A DNA stretch of 55,632 nt from assembly GCA_012519705.1 (NCBI GenBank), contig JAAYPR010000046.1, positions 1 through 55,632 on the forward strand, in the 5' to 3' direction. The stretch is from Campylobacteraceae bacterium (GTDB lineage: Bacteria > Campylobacterota > Campylobacteria > Campylobacterales > Campylobacteraceae). Below are positions 36,666-45,262 of this stretch, in pieces (position 1 is the first letter of the stretch; every line of letters starts with the position of its first letter). A program made the position numbers and the translations under genes. A model generated the notes under the pieces. That model saw only the letters and a list, made by a program, of their open reading frames with translations. It was not told the origin of the DNA and did no database searches.

Positions 36666-37979
36666 ATGATGAGTGATATTTCCGTAGTAGTTTTGGCAGC
36701 TGGTTTTGGCACAAGGATGAAATCTAAAAAAGCAAAAGTTCTTTTTGAGCTTTGCGGTGAGCCGATGATTATCCACATACTAAAAAAATCTTACGAGATA
36801 AGTAGCGATGTAAGCGTTATCTTAAACTATCAATTTGATGAGATAAAAGAGATAGTTTTAAGCGAGTTTCCAAATACCAAAATTTATAGGCAAGATGTGG
36901 AAAACTTCCCTGGAACAGCTGGGGCGTTAAAAAATGTAGAGTTTAACTCTAAAAAAACACTAATTGTGTGTGGTGATATGCCTTTGGTTAAAATAGATGA
37001 GTTAAAAAACTTAGCAAACTCAAATGCTGACGTGGCACTAAGCGTGTTTAAAACCAAAAACCCTTTTGGATATGGCAGAGTCATCACAAATAATAATGAA
37101 ATTATAAAAATAGTTGAAGAAAAAGACGCATCCACTGATGAAAAACTAGTAGATACAGTAAATGCTGGATGCTACGCCTTTAAAAGCGAAGTTTTAAAAG
37201 AAATCTTACCTAAAATTTCAAACCAAAACGCTCAAAATGAATACTACCTAACAGATAGCATTGAAATCGCCAAAGATATGGGTTTATCATGCGAAGCAGT
37301 TTTAGTTGATGAGCAAAATTTCATGGGGATAAATGATAAATACGCCTTATCAATCGCTGAAACTTTGATGAGTGATGAGATAAAACAAAACCTGATGAAG
37401 CAAGGCGTTATAATGAGACTTCCTAGCACTATCTATATAGATTCAAGAGCGAAGTTTGAAGGTGAGTGTGAGATACAAGAAAATGTTAGTATCATAGGAA
37501 AATGTACTATAAAAGATAGCGTTATAAAAAGTGGAAGTGTGATAGAAGAGAGTTTGGTAGAAAACTCAGATATCGGACCACTTGCACATATCCGCCCAAA
37601 ATGTGATATCAAAAACACTCATATAGGAAATTTCGTTGAGCTAAAAGCAGCCAAAGTTGATGGAATAAAAGCTGGACACTTGAGCTATTTAGGTGATTGT
37701 GAAATAGCTAGTGGAACAAACGTAGGATGTGGAACGATAACTTGTAACTACGACGGCAAAGCAAAATACAAAACTATAATAGGTAAAAATGTCTTTATAG
37801 GAAGCGACTCTCAACTAGTTGCACCTGTGACAATCGCTGATGATGTCATGATAGCAGCTGGCTCAACAGTGACAAAAGATGCAAAAAGTGGCGATTTAGT
37901 AATATCAAGAACAAAGCAAGCAAATATCGAAGGCTTTTACTATAAATTTTTTGGAGAAAAAGATGAAACTAAAAGATAA
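36666..37979 (+). CDS. glmU: Bifunctional UDP-GlcNAc pyrophosphorylase / GlcN-1-P acetyltransferase GlmU
   Basis: GlmU acetylates glucosamine-1-phosphate and then makes UDP-GlcNAc, the precursor for peptidoglycan, lipid A and surface glycans. The protein (437 aa) has the N-terminal pyrophosphorylase with LAAGFGTRMKS and the C-terminal left-handed beta-helix of hexapeptide repeats, with SDIGPLAHIRPKC and GCGTITCNYDGKAKYKT. Length is a little under the usual 450-460 because the C-terminus is short. ATGATG at 36666 gives two equivalent starts. Its end overlaps coaBC by 17 bases. Confidence 0.96.
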   Translation: MMSDISVVVLAAGFGTRMKSKKAKVLFELCGEPMIIHILKKSYEISSDVSVILNYQFDEIKEIVLSEFPNTKIYRQDVENFPGTAGALKNVEFNSKKTLIVCGDMPLVKIDELKNLANSNADVALSVFKTKNPFGYGRVITNNNEIIKIVEEKDASTDEKLVDTVNAGCYAFKSEVLKEILPKISNQNAQNEYYLTDSIEIAKDMGLSCEAVLVDEQNFMGINDKYALSIAETLMSDEIKQNLMKQGVIMRLPSTIYIDSRAKFEGECEIQENVSIIGKCTIKDSVIKSGSVIEESLVENSDIGPLAHIRPKCDIKNTHIGNFVELKAAKVDGIKAGHLSYLGDCEIASGTNVGCGTITCNYDGKAKYKTIIGKNVFIGSDSQLVAPVTIADDVMIAAGSTVTKDAKSGDLVISRTKQANIEGFYYKFFGEKDETKR

Positions 37980-39138
37980 AAAAATTCTCCTTGGAGTATG
38001 TGGGAGTATAAGCTTTTATAAAGCGTTTGAAATTTTATCAAAACTTAAAAAACTAGGTGCTGATGTTTATGTAATGCTAAGTGATGGAGCACTAAATTTT
38101 GTAAATTACGAGTCATTTGAAGCACTAAGTGAGCATAGAGTGCTTTGTTCTAAAAACCTTGACTGGCAAGCTGGACTAAACCACATAGAGTATTCTAAAA
38201 TGGATTTAGTTTTGATAGCTCCAGCAAGTGTGAACACTATAAATAAATACGCTCGTGGCTTTTGTGATAATGTCTTTATAGAGACACTTATCGCTACAAA
38301 AGCTCCCATTATGATAGCTCCAGCGGCAAATAACAACATGCTTGAAAATGAAATAACTAAAGAATCCATAGAGTCTTTGAGGAAAAAAGGCGTTACTTTT
38401 ATAGAGCCAGTTACAAAAACTTTAGCTTGTGGTGATGTTGGAAAAGGAGCGTTAGCTGATGTTGATACCATAGTAAATAGTGCTATAAGAGAGCTTTGTA
38501 AAGATGAGTTTTATGCGGGGCGAACTGTTATAGTAACAGGTGGTGCAACTAGTGAGAAAATCGATGATGTAAGGGTTATAAGCAACCTCTCAAGTGGAAA
38601 AACCAGCAAAGCTTTGGCAGATGCTTTTTACTATCTTGGTGCAGATGTGGTTTTTATAAGTAGTTATGACTACAGCGTTCCATATAAGCTGATTAAATTT
38701 GATAGTTCTTTTGGGCTTCAAAGTGCCCTTCTTAGCCAAAATCTAAAAGAAGGCGATATCGTTGTAATGGCAGCAGCGGTGAGTGATTTCATACCAAATA
38801 AAATAAAAGGTAAAATCGACAAAGAGAGCACTGGTGAGGTTTTAACCCTAAATTTTAGAAAAAATGAAGATATTATCTCAAAAGTTAAAACAAAAGGGGT
38901 TAAAAAAATAGGTTTTAAACTTGAAGTAAATACAAAAGATGCTTTGAATAATGCCAAAAAAACTCTTGCTACTAAAGATTTAGATGCCATCTGCCTAAAT
39001 GTCCTAAACGACGTGCTAACCTTTGGCGGAGATAAAACTAAAATTTCTTTTATAACCAAAGATGGCATTACTGAAATTCCTGCTGGCACAAAAGAAGATA
39101 GTGCTTTAGAGATAGCACAACTTATAAAAAGCTTGTAA
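37963..39138 (+). CDS. coaBC: Phosphopantothenoylcysteine synthetase/decarboxylase CoaBC
   Basis: This bifunctional coenzyme A enzyme (391 aa) condenses 4'-phosphopantothenate with cysteine and then decarboxylates the product. The N-terminal flavoprotein half (CoaC) has GVCGSISFYKAFE, IAPASVNTINKYARG and the catalytic Cys segment LACGDVGKGAL. The CoaB half has TGGATSEKIDDVRVISNLSSGK, MAAAVSDF and KNEDII. The ATG at 37963 is preceded by GGAG at 6 bases and lies within the glmU end. An in-frame TTG at 37951 is less likely. Operon order glmU-coaBC-uppS. Confidence 0.95.
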   Translation: MKLKDKKILLGVCGSISFYKAFEILSKLKKLGADVYVMLSDGALNFVNYESFEALSEHRVLCSKNLDWQAGLNHIEYSKMDLVLIAPASVNTINKYARGFCDNVFIETLIATKAPIMIAPAANNNMLENEITKESIESLRKKGVTFIEPVTKTLACGDVGKGALADVDTIVNSAIRELCKDEFYAGRTVIVTGGATSEKIDDVRVISNLSSGKTSKALADAFYYLGADVVFISSYDYSVPYKLIKFDSSFGLQSALLSQNLKEGDIVVMAAAVSDFIPNKIKGKIDKESTGEVLTLNFRKNEDIISKVKTKGVKKIGFKLEVNTKDALNNAKKTLATKDLDAICLNVLNDVLTFGGDKTKISFITKDGITEIPAGTKEDSALEIAQLIKSL

Positions 39139-39139
39139 A

Positions 39140-39811
39140 ATGAACGAGTTAAATCACCTAGCTATCATCATGGATGGAAACGGGAGATGGGCTAAAAAAA
39201 GGGGCTTTATAAGAACTAGAGGTCATGAAAAGGGTGCAAATGTTGTTGAAGATATAGCTGAGTTTTGTATAGGAAATAACATTTCCTATCTAACTCTTTA
39301 TGCTTTTAGTACGGAGAACTGGAAAAGACCAAAAACAGAAGTTGATTTTCTAATCTCTTTATTTAAAAAATTTCTAAAAGATAAAGAGTCGCTTCTCTTA
39401 AGAGAGAAAATCAAATTCCAAACCATCGGCGATATAAATGCCTTTGATGATGAGCTTTTAGATTTAATAAAAGACTTAAAAGAAAAAACCAAAGAGTTTG
39501 ACTCTCTAACTCTAAACTTAGCTGTAAATTACGGCTCAAAGGATGAAATTTTAAGAGCTGTTAAAAAGCTAGTAGATGAAAATTTAGAGATAAATGAGGC
39601 AAATTTAACCGCTCATCTTGACAGTTCTATCCCTGTGGATTTACTAATAAGAACAGGTGGAGAGCAAAGACTTTCGAACTTTTTACTCTGGCAAGCAAGT
39701 TATGCAGAGCTTTGTTTTACACAGACTTTGTGGCCTGATTTTACAAAAGAAGAGCTAGGAGAGATAGTTCAGAAATACAGAAAAATTGACAGGAAATTTG
39801 GAGGATTATGA
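39140..39811 (+). CDS. uppS: Undecaprenyl diphosphate synthase (cis-prenyltransferase)
   Basis: UppS extends farnesyl diphosphate with eight isoprene units to give the C55 carrier for peptidoglycan and polysaccharide. The protein (223 aa) has the catalytic AIIMDGNGRWAKKRG, LTLYAFSTENWKRP and the C-terminal RTGGEQRLSNFLLWQASYAEL. It starts one base after the coaBC stop, and its end overlaps the peptidase gene by four bases. Its product is the lipid used by MurG and by the polysaccharide locus of this window. Confidence 0.96.
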   Translation: MNELNHLAIIMDGNGRWAKKRGFIRTRGHEKGANVVEDIAEFCIGNNISYLTLYAFSTENWKRPKTEVDFLISLFKKFLKDKESLLLREKIKFQTIGDINAFDDELLDLIKDLKEKTKEFDSLTLNLAVNYGSKDEILRAVKKLVDENLEINEANLTAHLDSSIPVDLLIRTGGEQRLSNFLLWQASYAELCFTQTLWPDFTKEELGEIVQKYRKIDRKFGGL

Positions 39812-40662
39812 TAGTTTTAGCTTGTTTTTATTTTATGATTGGAGTGTGTATCGGTTCATTTAGTAATGTGCTCATTTACAGACTTCCTGAAGGAGAGAGT
39901 ATCAACTTCCCTGCATCTCACTGCCTAAGTTGCCAAACTCCGCTTAAATGGTATCACAATATCCCACTTTTTTCTTGGGCATTTTTAGGCGGAAAATGTG
40001 CATTTTGTAAAGCTAAAATCAGCATTCAGTATCCTTTAGTCGAGCTAACTTGTGGGGTTATAATGCTACTTTGCTACCACACAGAAGTTTCGGACTTTTC
40101 AAACTATACAGAACTTTTTAAAGCCCTGATGATAGGTATAGTTTTTATCTTAATGCTTGCTATGAGTATAACTGACTTTAGATATACAGCAGCCCCATCG
40201 TCCCTGCTTTATGCTTCTGTTGTTTTTTCGCTTCTATATGCCTTAAGCGTGGAAAAAACTCTAGTCGCTCTTGCTTTTGGGGCTGGTTTTGTGGTTTTAG
40301 CTTTTGTGATGAAAAAGGTTCTTAAAAAAGAGGCTTTAGGAGAGGCTGACATCTATATATTTGCATGTATGGGAGCTATTCTAGGTGCGAAACTTGGCTT
40401 TTTTGCAATATTCATTGGAGCTGTTTTAACTCTTCCGGCTTACGCTATAGCAGGAGCTATTTTGAAAAACAGAGTAAAAAATGAAACTAAAAATTTAGAA
40501 AACTTAACCGAGCTAGAAAAAGCAAAGATTGAAAGATATAGTGCTAATAGTATAAATGAGTTTCAAATGCCTTTTATACCATTTTTAGCCATGGGGCTTT
40601 TTTTAGTATATCTTTTTCAAGATGAGTCAATAGAGTTTTTAAAATTTATTATGGGAATTTAG
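39808..40662 (+). CDS. pilD: Prepilin peptidase and N-methyltransferase (PilD/GspO family)
   Basis: This inner-membrane aspartyl protease (284 aa) cleaves type IV prepilin leaders and methylates the new N-terminus. The N-terminal zinc-binding region has CLSCQ (about residue 35) and CAFCK (about 60). The two catalytic aspartates are in SITDFRY (about 130) and GEADIY (about 178). Membrane segments surround both. It is the only prepilin peptidase candidate in the window and could process pseudopilins for the cts/msh-like machine 26 kb away. It overlaps the uppS stop by four bases. Confidence 0.9.
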   Translation: MIVLACFYFMIGVCIGSFSNVLIYRLPEGESINFPASHCLSCQTPLKWYHNIPLFSWAFLGGKCAFCKAKISIQYPLVELTCGVIMLLCYHTEVSDFSNYTELFKALMIGIVFILMLAMSITDFRYTAAPSSLLYASVVFSLLYALSVEKTLVALAFGAGFVVLAFVMKKVLKKEALGEADIYIFACMGAILGAKLGFFAIFIGAVLTLPAYAIAGAILKNRVKNETKNLENLTELEKAKIERYSANSINEFQMPFIPFLAMGLFLVYLFQDESIEFLKFIMGI

Positions 40663-40666
40663 TTAA

Positions 40667-41695
40667 ATGAATAGAATAAACAGATATCTTCTCTCGAATT
40701 TTGTTAGCAGTTTTGCATCTCTTTTTACAGTGCTTTTTGCGATAATATCGATAGTATTTTTTATAAAAATTGCTAAAATCACATCTTTTATTCAGATAAA
40801 CAGCGTTGAACTTTTAAAGCTCTATCTTTTTATGCTTCCAAGAGTTTTGATTTTTACAGCTCCGATTGCTTACTTTGTGGCACTTGGGACTTCGCTTTTT
40901 AGACTGTCCCGTGAAAATGAAAGCACGGTTATCTTTACTTTTGGATACCCTTCAAAAAAAATAGGAAGTTTTTTTCTTAAAATATCATTTCTGATAAGTA
41001 GTTTTATGCTTTTTATCTCTATTATTATGATGCCTTACGCCGATAACCTAAAAGATAACTTTGTTGACTATAAAAAAACTCAGGCTACGCTAAATTTAAA
41101 ATCTAGCGAGTTTGGGCAGAGGTTTGGCGAGTGGCTTATCTATATAGAAGATGATGTAAGAGAGGGCGAAAACACCATCTATAAAGATCTCATTCTCTAC
41201 TCTCCAAAAACCAAAAACACCGATGAAAGAGTTATTTTAGCAAAAAGTGGAGTCTTTAGAAGTGTGGACTCAGTATTTGAGATGAAGCTAAAGGACGGGG
41301 TTGTTTATACCATCGACAAATCTGTGCATATTACAAATTTTGAATCTATGACTATCCGCTCTAAACCAAAGGATAGCGTCATTAGAGCAAATACTGTGTA
41401 TGACTACTGGGCTGAAGCAAAAACTAGCGATAAAAGAAAAAAAGATTTAACTATTTACGCCCTAGTTTCACTTTTCCCACTTGCAACAACGCTTTTTGCT
41501 GTCTCTTTTGGGATAGTAACCTATAGGTATGAAAAAGGGTTTATTTATTTTGGTCTGTTTGGAGTGCTTTTTTTATATTTTGCATCTATAATGCTGCTTT
41601 CAAAACAACCATTTATCGCTATACCGTCTATATTTTCAGCATTTTTCATACTCTCGATATTTTATTTCTATAAGAAAATCATTAAAAAATACTGA
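40667..41695 (+). CDS. LPS export permease of the LptF/LptG family
   Basis: This 342-aa protein is a YjgP/YjgQ-type permease. It has an N-terminal pair of membrane segments ([21 protein letters not shown], typical of the family), a third near 100, a periplasmic beta-jellyroll (about 130-245) and three C-terminal segments. Gram-negative bacteria have one LptF and one LptG. This could be either one and I do not see the partner in the window. The start is 4 bases after the pilD stop, and its stop overlaps truA (TGATG). Confidence 0.85.
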   Translation: MNRINRYLLSNFVSSFASLFTVLFAIISIVFFIKIAKITSFIQINSVELLKLYLFMLPRVLIFTAPIAYFVALGTSLFRLSRENESTVIFTFGYPSKKIGSFFLKISFLISSFMLFISIIMMPYADNLKDNFVDYKKTQATLNLKSSEFGQRFGEWLIYIEDDVREGENTIYKDLILYSPKTKNTDERVILAKSGVFRSVDSVFEMKLKDGVVYTIDKSVHITNFESMTIRSKPKDSVIRANTVYDYWAEAKTSDKRKKDLTIYALVSLFPLATTLFAVSFGIVTYRYEKGFIYFGLFGVLFLYFASIMLLSKQPFIAIPSIFSAFFILSIFYFYKKIIKKY

Positions 41696-42393
41696 TGAAA
41701 ATAAAACTAACCTACTCTTATGATGGCTCTAAATTTAGCGGTTCGCAGAGCCAACCACACTTAAACACAGTTGAAGATAGTTTAAAAGAGGCTCTTTCTC
41801 ATGTGGGGATTTTTGAGCCTTTAACATCGTCATCTAGGACTGATAAAGGAGTTCACGCTCTAAATCAAACAAGCATGGTAGAGTGCGGAGAGTTTTGGGA
41901 CTTAAGACGCTTGAAAGAGCTGGTTAATCGTCACGCTCATCCATATATCCATATAAAAAACGTTGAAAAAGTTGATGGTGAGTTTCATGTCCGCTATGAT
42001 GCGGTGGCAAGAAGTTATAGATATATTTTAAACCATGATGAGTTTAGTCCGTTTTTATCATCATATTGTCACTTTTGCAAAGAAGTTGATTTGGATAGGC
42101 TAAATTTATCTTTGTCTAAATTTAGGGGAGTTCATAACTTTAGTGAGTTTATGAAAGTTGGAAGTGATGTTAAGACTTTTAAGAGAGGAATTTATCAAAG
42201 CTACGCTTTTAGATATAAAAACCTTACTATTATCAAATTTAAAGCAAACGGCTTTTTAAGGGCTCAAGTTAGACTAATGGTAGCAAATGCCTTAAAAGAG
42301 CAAAATGGAAACTCTAAATTTAGCATAGATAAAGCTATAACTCGCATTCCAGCCCCAGCTTCAGGGCTTTACCTAGAGAGAGTTTTTTACTAA
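41695..42393 (+). CDS. truA: tRNA pseudouridine(38-40) synthase TruA
   Basis: TruA makes pseudouridine at tRNA positions 38-40 in the anticodon arm. The protein (232 aa) has the start [17 protein letters not shown] and the catalytic loop [13 protein letters not shown] with the essential Asp. It also has RSYRYILNH and the [12 protein letters not shown] segment. Length is slightly under the usual 245-270. It closes the glmU-to-truA operon. No clear terminator was seen in the 19 bases before the convergent DUF4230 gene. Confidence 0.95.
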   Translation: MKIKLTYSYDGSKFSGSQSQPHLNTVEDSLKEALSHVGIFEPLTSSSRTDKGVHALNQTSMVECGEFWDLRRLKELVNRHAHPYIHIKNVEKVDGEFHVRYDAVARSYRYILNHDEFSPFLSSYCHFCKEVDLDRLNLSLSKFRGVHNFSEFMKVGSDVKTFKRGIYQSYAFRYKNLTIIKFKANGFLRAQVRLMVANALKEQNGNSKFSIDKAITRIPAPASGLYLERVFY

Positions 42394-42412
42394 ATTTCAC
42401 TTCAATATAAAT

Positions 42413-43135
42413 CTAGTTAGCAACTATTCTCTTTTTAAACTCTCCATCTAACTCAACCTTACTATCTTTCACATCCACTCTATTTAGGCACTTGTCTGTA
42501 AACTCAAGTTCGATATTTTTAGCACCAAAGCTTTTTGCCATCATCTCGATGGTGTTCGATGCTGAGGCGTGAATTCTATCTCCTAAATCATTGATGATTT
42601 TTATAGACATATTTTTTATCTCATCTTTTGCTTCGGTTATTAGCATATTTTTCTCACTCTCGCTAAAGCTTGGTCCAAAGAGCGAGTTTAGAGAGTCAGG
42701 TAGTAAAAACGGCATAAATTTAGAGTTTTTCTCATCATAAATTTTCATATCTTTTATAGAAAACTTATATTTACACTGTGGCATCTTAACTCTAAAAGTC
42801 CCATCTCCTGCGTCTTCTATCTTAAAATCTTTGCTTTTTAAGTCATAGACAAAGTCTATCTCAAACTCAAATATCACGGCTATTTGCTTCTTTGTCATCG
42901 TCCAGCCAAGAAGCTTGTCCATAAGCCCGCTAAATGCACTATCTTTTCTAGTAACTATCTCTTTTGAGTAAATTTTAAATACACTTAGCTCCCCAACACT
43001 TTTAAGTTTAGTGATATCAGTTGTTATCTCTGTTTTTGCCTCTTTTTTACCCTTTTTAAGTCTTTTATTCTGTTTAAAAAGCACAAAAACAGCCAAACAT
43101 AAAACTATAAAAATGATAAAAACTACTAAATCCAT
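42413..43135 (-). CDS. DUF4230 domain-containing membrane protein
   Basis: This 240-aa protein has an N-terminal membrane anchor (VVFIIFIVLCLAVFVLF) and a Lys-rich basic linker. A domain of about 190 residues follows that matches my memory of DUF4230, including the VTRKDSAFSGLMDKLLGWTMTKKQIAVIFEFEID segment read in parts. It has no known function. The stop lies 19 bases from the truA stop (convergent) and the start lies 27 bases from the ilvA stop. No signal for regulation was found. Confidence 0.7.
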   Translation of the reverse strand: MDLVVFIIFIVLCLAVFVLFKQNKRLKKGKKEAKTEITTDITKLKSVGELSVFKIYSKEIVTRKDSAFSGLMDKLLGWTMTKKQIAVIFEFEIDFVYDLKSKDFKIEDAGDGTFRVKMPQCKYKFSIKDMKIYDEKNSKFMPFLLPDSLNSLFGPSFSESEKNMLITEAKDEIKNMSIKIINDLGDRIHASASNTIEMMAKSFGAKNIELEFTDKCLNRVDVKDSKVELDGEFKKRIVAN

Positions 43136-43162
43136 ACATTTCCCTTAAAAATTATCATAAAT

Positions 43163-44374
43163 TTAGACTAACTTTATAAAACTATATCCGCTATCTGTAA
43201 GCATTTGGCAAACTTTGTCTTGATGCTCTTTGCCTTTTGTCTCTAAAGCTATGGTTATCGCTGCATCGCCGTAGTCGATTTTGGTTGAAAATCTATCGTA
43301 GTCGATCTTTACGATATTTGCATTTGCAGACTTTAATGCCGCTGTTAAGCCCATCAAAGCCCCTGGTTTATCAACCAAAGTTACAACTATTGACATCTTT
43401 CTGTGGGATTTTATAAGCCCTTTTTCGATGATGACATTAAGCATCTGAACGTCGATATTTCCACCACTTAAAATGACGCCTATTTTTGAGCCTTCTTTAT
43501 ACTTAAACTTTTCATTCATCAAAGCTGCCACGCCCACTGCCCCAGCACCCTCGACTATGATTTTTTGCTCTTCAAGTAGGAAAAGTATCGCACTTGCGAT
43601 TTCCTCATCATCAACTTGCACGAACTCATCAACGCTTTCTAAAATATGCTCCAAAGTTATCGGGCTTGCATCACGCACGGAAATTCCATCCGCTATGGTT
43701 TTAACACTTAGTGAGTTTATCGGCTTTTTAGCTTTGAAGCTATTATACATCGCCGGAGCTCCTTTTGCCCCAACGGCAATGATTTTAATGTTTGGATTTA
43801 TCTGTTTAGCACAGCTTGCAACTCCGCTTACAAGCCCACCACCACCAACCGGAACGATGATATAGTCAAGGTCACTCACCTCATCAAGCATCTCAAGAGC
43901 GATTGTCCCCTGTCCTGCTTGAACATAAGGGTTGTCAAATGGATGAACAAAAGTAAGTCCGTTTTCCTTAGCATACTCTAAAGCGTAAGCGTAAGCTTCA
44001 TCGAAGTTATCGCCTTTTAGGATAACTTCTGCTCCTAAATCTTTCGTCCCGCTCACTTTTAAAAGAGGTGTTGCTTCTGGCATCACTATAACTGCTTTTA
44101 TACCAAACTCACGTGCACTTATGGCAACGCCTTGAGCGTGGTTTCCAGCACTTGCGGCGATGACTCCACACTTTTTCTCAGCTTCGCTTAAATTTGCTAT
44201 CATGTTGTAAGCACCGCGGATTTTATACGCTCCTGTGCGTTGTAAGTTCTCTTCTTTTAGGTATATTTTTGCGTTAAATTTTTGATTTAGCTTAGTAGAC
44301 TCTGCAAATGGAGTGTTTTCTGCAAAGCCTGAGATGGTTCTTTTAGCTTGGATTATTTTGTTTAAATCAACCAT
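43163..44374 (-). CDS. ilvA: Threonine ammonia-lyase (catabolic/biosynthetic type with ACT domain)
   Basis: This PLP enzyme (403 aa) deaminates threonine to 2-oxobutanoate, feeding isoleucine synthesis. The PLP lysine lies in TGAYKIRGAYN near residue 50. The serine/asparagine loop is AASAGNHAQGVA near 90, and the glycine loop VPVGGGGLVSG lies near 180. A C-terminal ACT-like domain (about 325-403) suggests allosteric control. This 403-residue form with a single ACT domain is common in Campylobacter. It is divergent from the DUF134 operon, whose operator lies 107 bases upstream of its start. Confidence 0.93.
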   Translation of the reverse strand: MVDLNKIIQAKRTISGFAENTPFAESTKLNQKFNAKIYLKEENLQRTGAYKIRGAYNMIANLSEAEKKCGVIAASAGNHAQGVAISAREFGIKAVIVMPEATPLLKVSGTKDLGAEVILKGDNFDEAYAYALEYAKENGLTFVHPFDNPYVQAGQGTIALEMLDEVSDLDYIIVPVGGGGLVSGVASCAKQINPNIKIIAVGAKGAPAMYNSFKAKKPINSLSVKTIADGISVRDASPITLEHILESVDEFVQVDDEEIASAILFLLEEQKIIVEGAGAVGVAALMNEKFKYKEGSKIGVILSGGNIDVQMLNVIIEKGLIKSHRKMSIVVTLVDKPGALMGLTAALKSANANIVKIDYDRFSTKIDYGDAAITIALETKGKEHQDKVCQMLTDSGYSFIKLV

Positions 44375-44479
44375 AAATTTCCTTTGAAAAACTATTTTTC
44401 CTATTTTATCATTTTATTTTATATTTATCTTAAAATTGTGATAAATTTACTGTTTTTAAGGATAAATTTGAAGTAGTTA

Positions 44480-44508
44480 TTGACATATGCCATTAAAAAA
44501 GCTACAAT
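44480..44508 (+). promoter_or_regulatory. Consensus sigma-70 promoter of the DUF134-NifX operon
   Basis: TTGACA (44480-44485) and TACAAT (44503-44508) are separated by exactly 17 bases. The -35 is perfect and the -10 differs from TATAAT at one position. A strict -35 is unusual in epsilonproteobacteria. It predicts a start point near 44515. Confidence 0.75.
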
Positions 44509-44528
44509 TTCATTTGTGGCATATGTCA
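44481..44528. promoter_or_regulatory. Inverted-repeat operator flanking the promoter
   Basis: TGACATATGCCA (44481-44492) and TGGCATATGTCA (44517-44528) are perfect 12-bp inverted copies with 24 bases between them. The first covers the -35 and the second covers the expected transcription start, so a bound dimer would block RNA polymerase. Each arm contains the palindrome CATATG. The DUF134 protein encoded just downstream is the natural candidate ligand. Confidence 0.7.
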
Positions 44529-44557
44529 GTAACTATAAGAAATTTAAAGGGAAAGTT

Positions 44558-45262
44558 GTGGCAAGACCAATAAAATGGAGAAATGTCTGCTCCTTACCTA
44601 AAAGCAGTAAATTTGGACCACTCGACTGCAAACGTGAAGATGAAATCATAATGAGCGTTGATGAGTATGAGGCCATCAGGCTTATAGATTTAGAAGGCTT
44701 CAACCAAGAAGAGTGTGCAAAACAGATGAACATCGCTAGAAGCACGGTTCAAGGAATTTATATCTCCGCTAGAAAAAAGTTAGCCGAGTCTTTAGTAAAT
44801 GGCAAAACGCTTTTCATAAAAGGCGGGGAGTATAAACTTTGCGACGGTTTGGGCGGTGGATGTGGCAAAGGATGTCGTAAGAAAAAATTCAAACAAGAAA
44901 GGATGAAGATGAAAATAGCCATTCCAGTGGATGAAAAAAACATAGATGCAAAAGTGGCAAGCTCTTTTGGTAGAGCAACTTACTTTTTGATTTATGATGT
45001 GACAAGCAAAAGTGAGAGTTTTGTAGAAAATGAAGCTCTACAAAGCAAGGGTGGAGCTGGGATTAAAGCAGCTCAAACTATAGTAGATAGCGGGGCAGGC
45101 ATTTTACTAACTCCAAGACTTGGTGAAAATGCTGCTGATGTGGTGCAAGGTGCTGAGATAAAAATCTATAAAACAACTGATGGTTCGGCAAAAGAAAACA
45201 TCAACGCTTTTATAGATGGTAAACTTGATATCCTAGATGAGTTTCACGAGGGAAAACACTAA
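44558..45262 (+). CDS. DUF134 DNA-binding domain fused to a NifX-like (dinitrogenase cofactor family) domain
   Basis: This protein of about 234 aa has two parts. The N-terminal DUF134 domain (about 1-105) starts MARPIKWR and has a helix-turn-helix like sigma region 4 ([21 protein letters not shown], read in parts). It ends in a Cys-rich tail ([16 protein letters not shown]). The C-terminal NifX/ORP-type domain (about 118-230) starts MKIAIPVDE and contains [13 protein letters not shown]. The GTG at 44558 fits AAAGG seven bases upstream and the family start. A further upstream ATG would add 26 residues and lies over the operator. An internal ATG at 44909 has its own AAAGG six bases upstream, so the NifX part may also be made alone. 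Confidence 0.85.
   Translation: MARPIKWRNVCSLPKSSKFGPLDCKREDEIIMSVDEYEAIRLIDLEGFNQEECAKQMNIARSTVQGIYISARKKLAESLVNGKTLFIKGGEYKLCDGLGGGCGKGCRKKKFKQERMKMKIAIPVDEKNIDAKVASSFGRATYFLIYDVTSKSESFVENEALQSKGGAGIKAAQTIVDSGAGILLTPRLGENAADVVQGAEIKIYKTTDGSAKENINAFIDGKLDILDEFHEGKH

Noticed and set aside
37951-37962. TTG start for coaBC
   Set aside because: It has no ribosome-binding site, while the ATG at 37963 has GGAG at six bases and gives the family's usual N-terminus.
44480-44557. ATG start 26 codons upstream for the DUF134 fusion
   Set aside because: It would lie over the promoter and operator. The GTG at 44558 has a good ribosome-binding site and matches the DUF134 start ARPIKWR.
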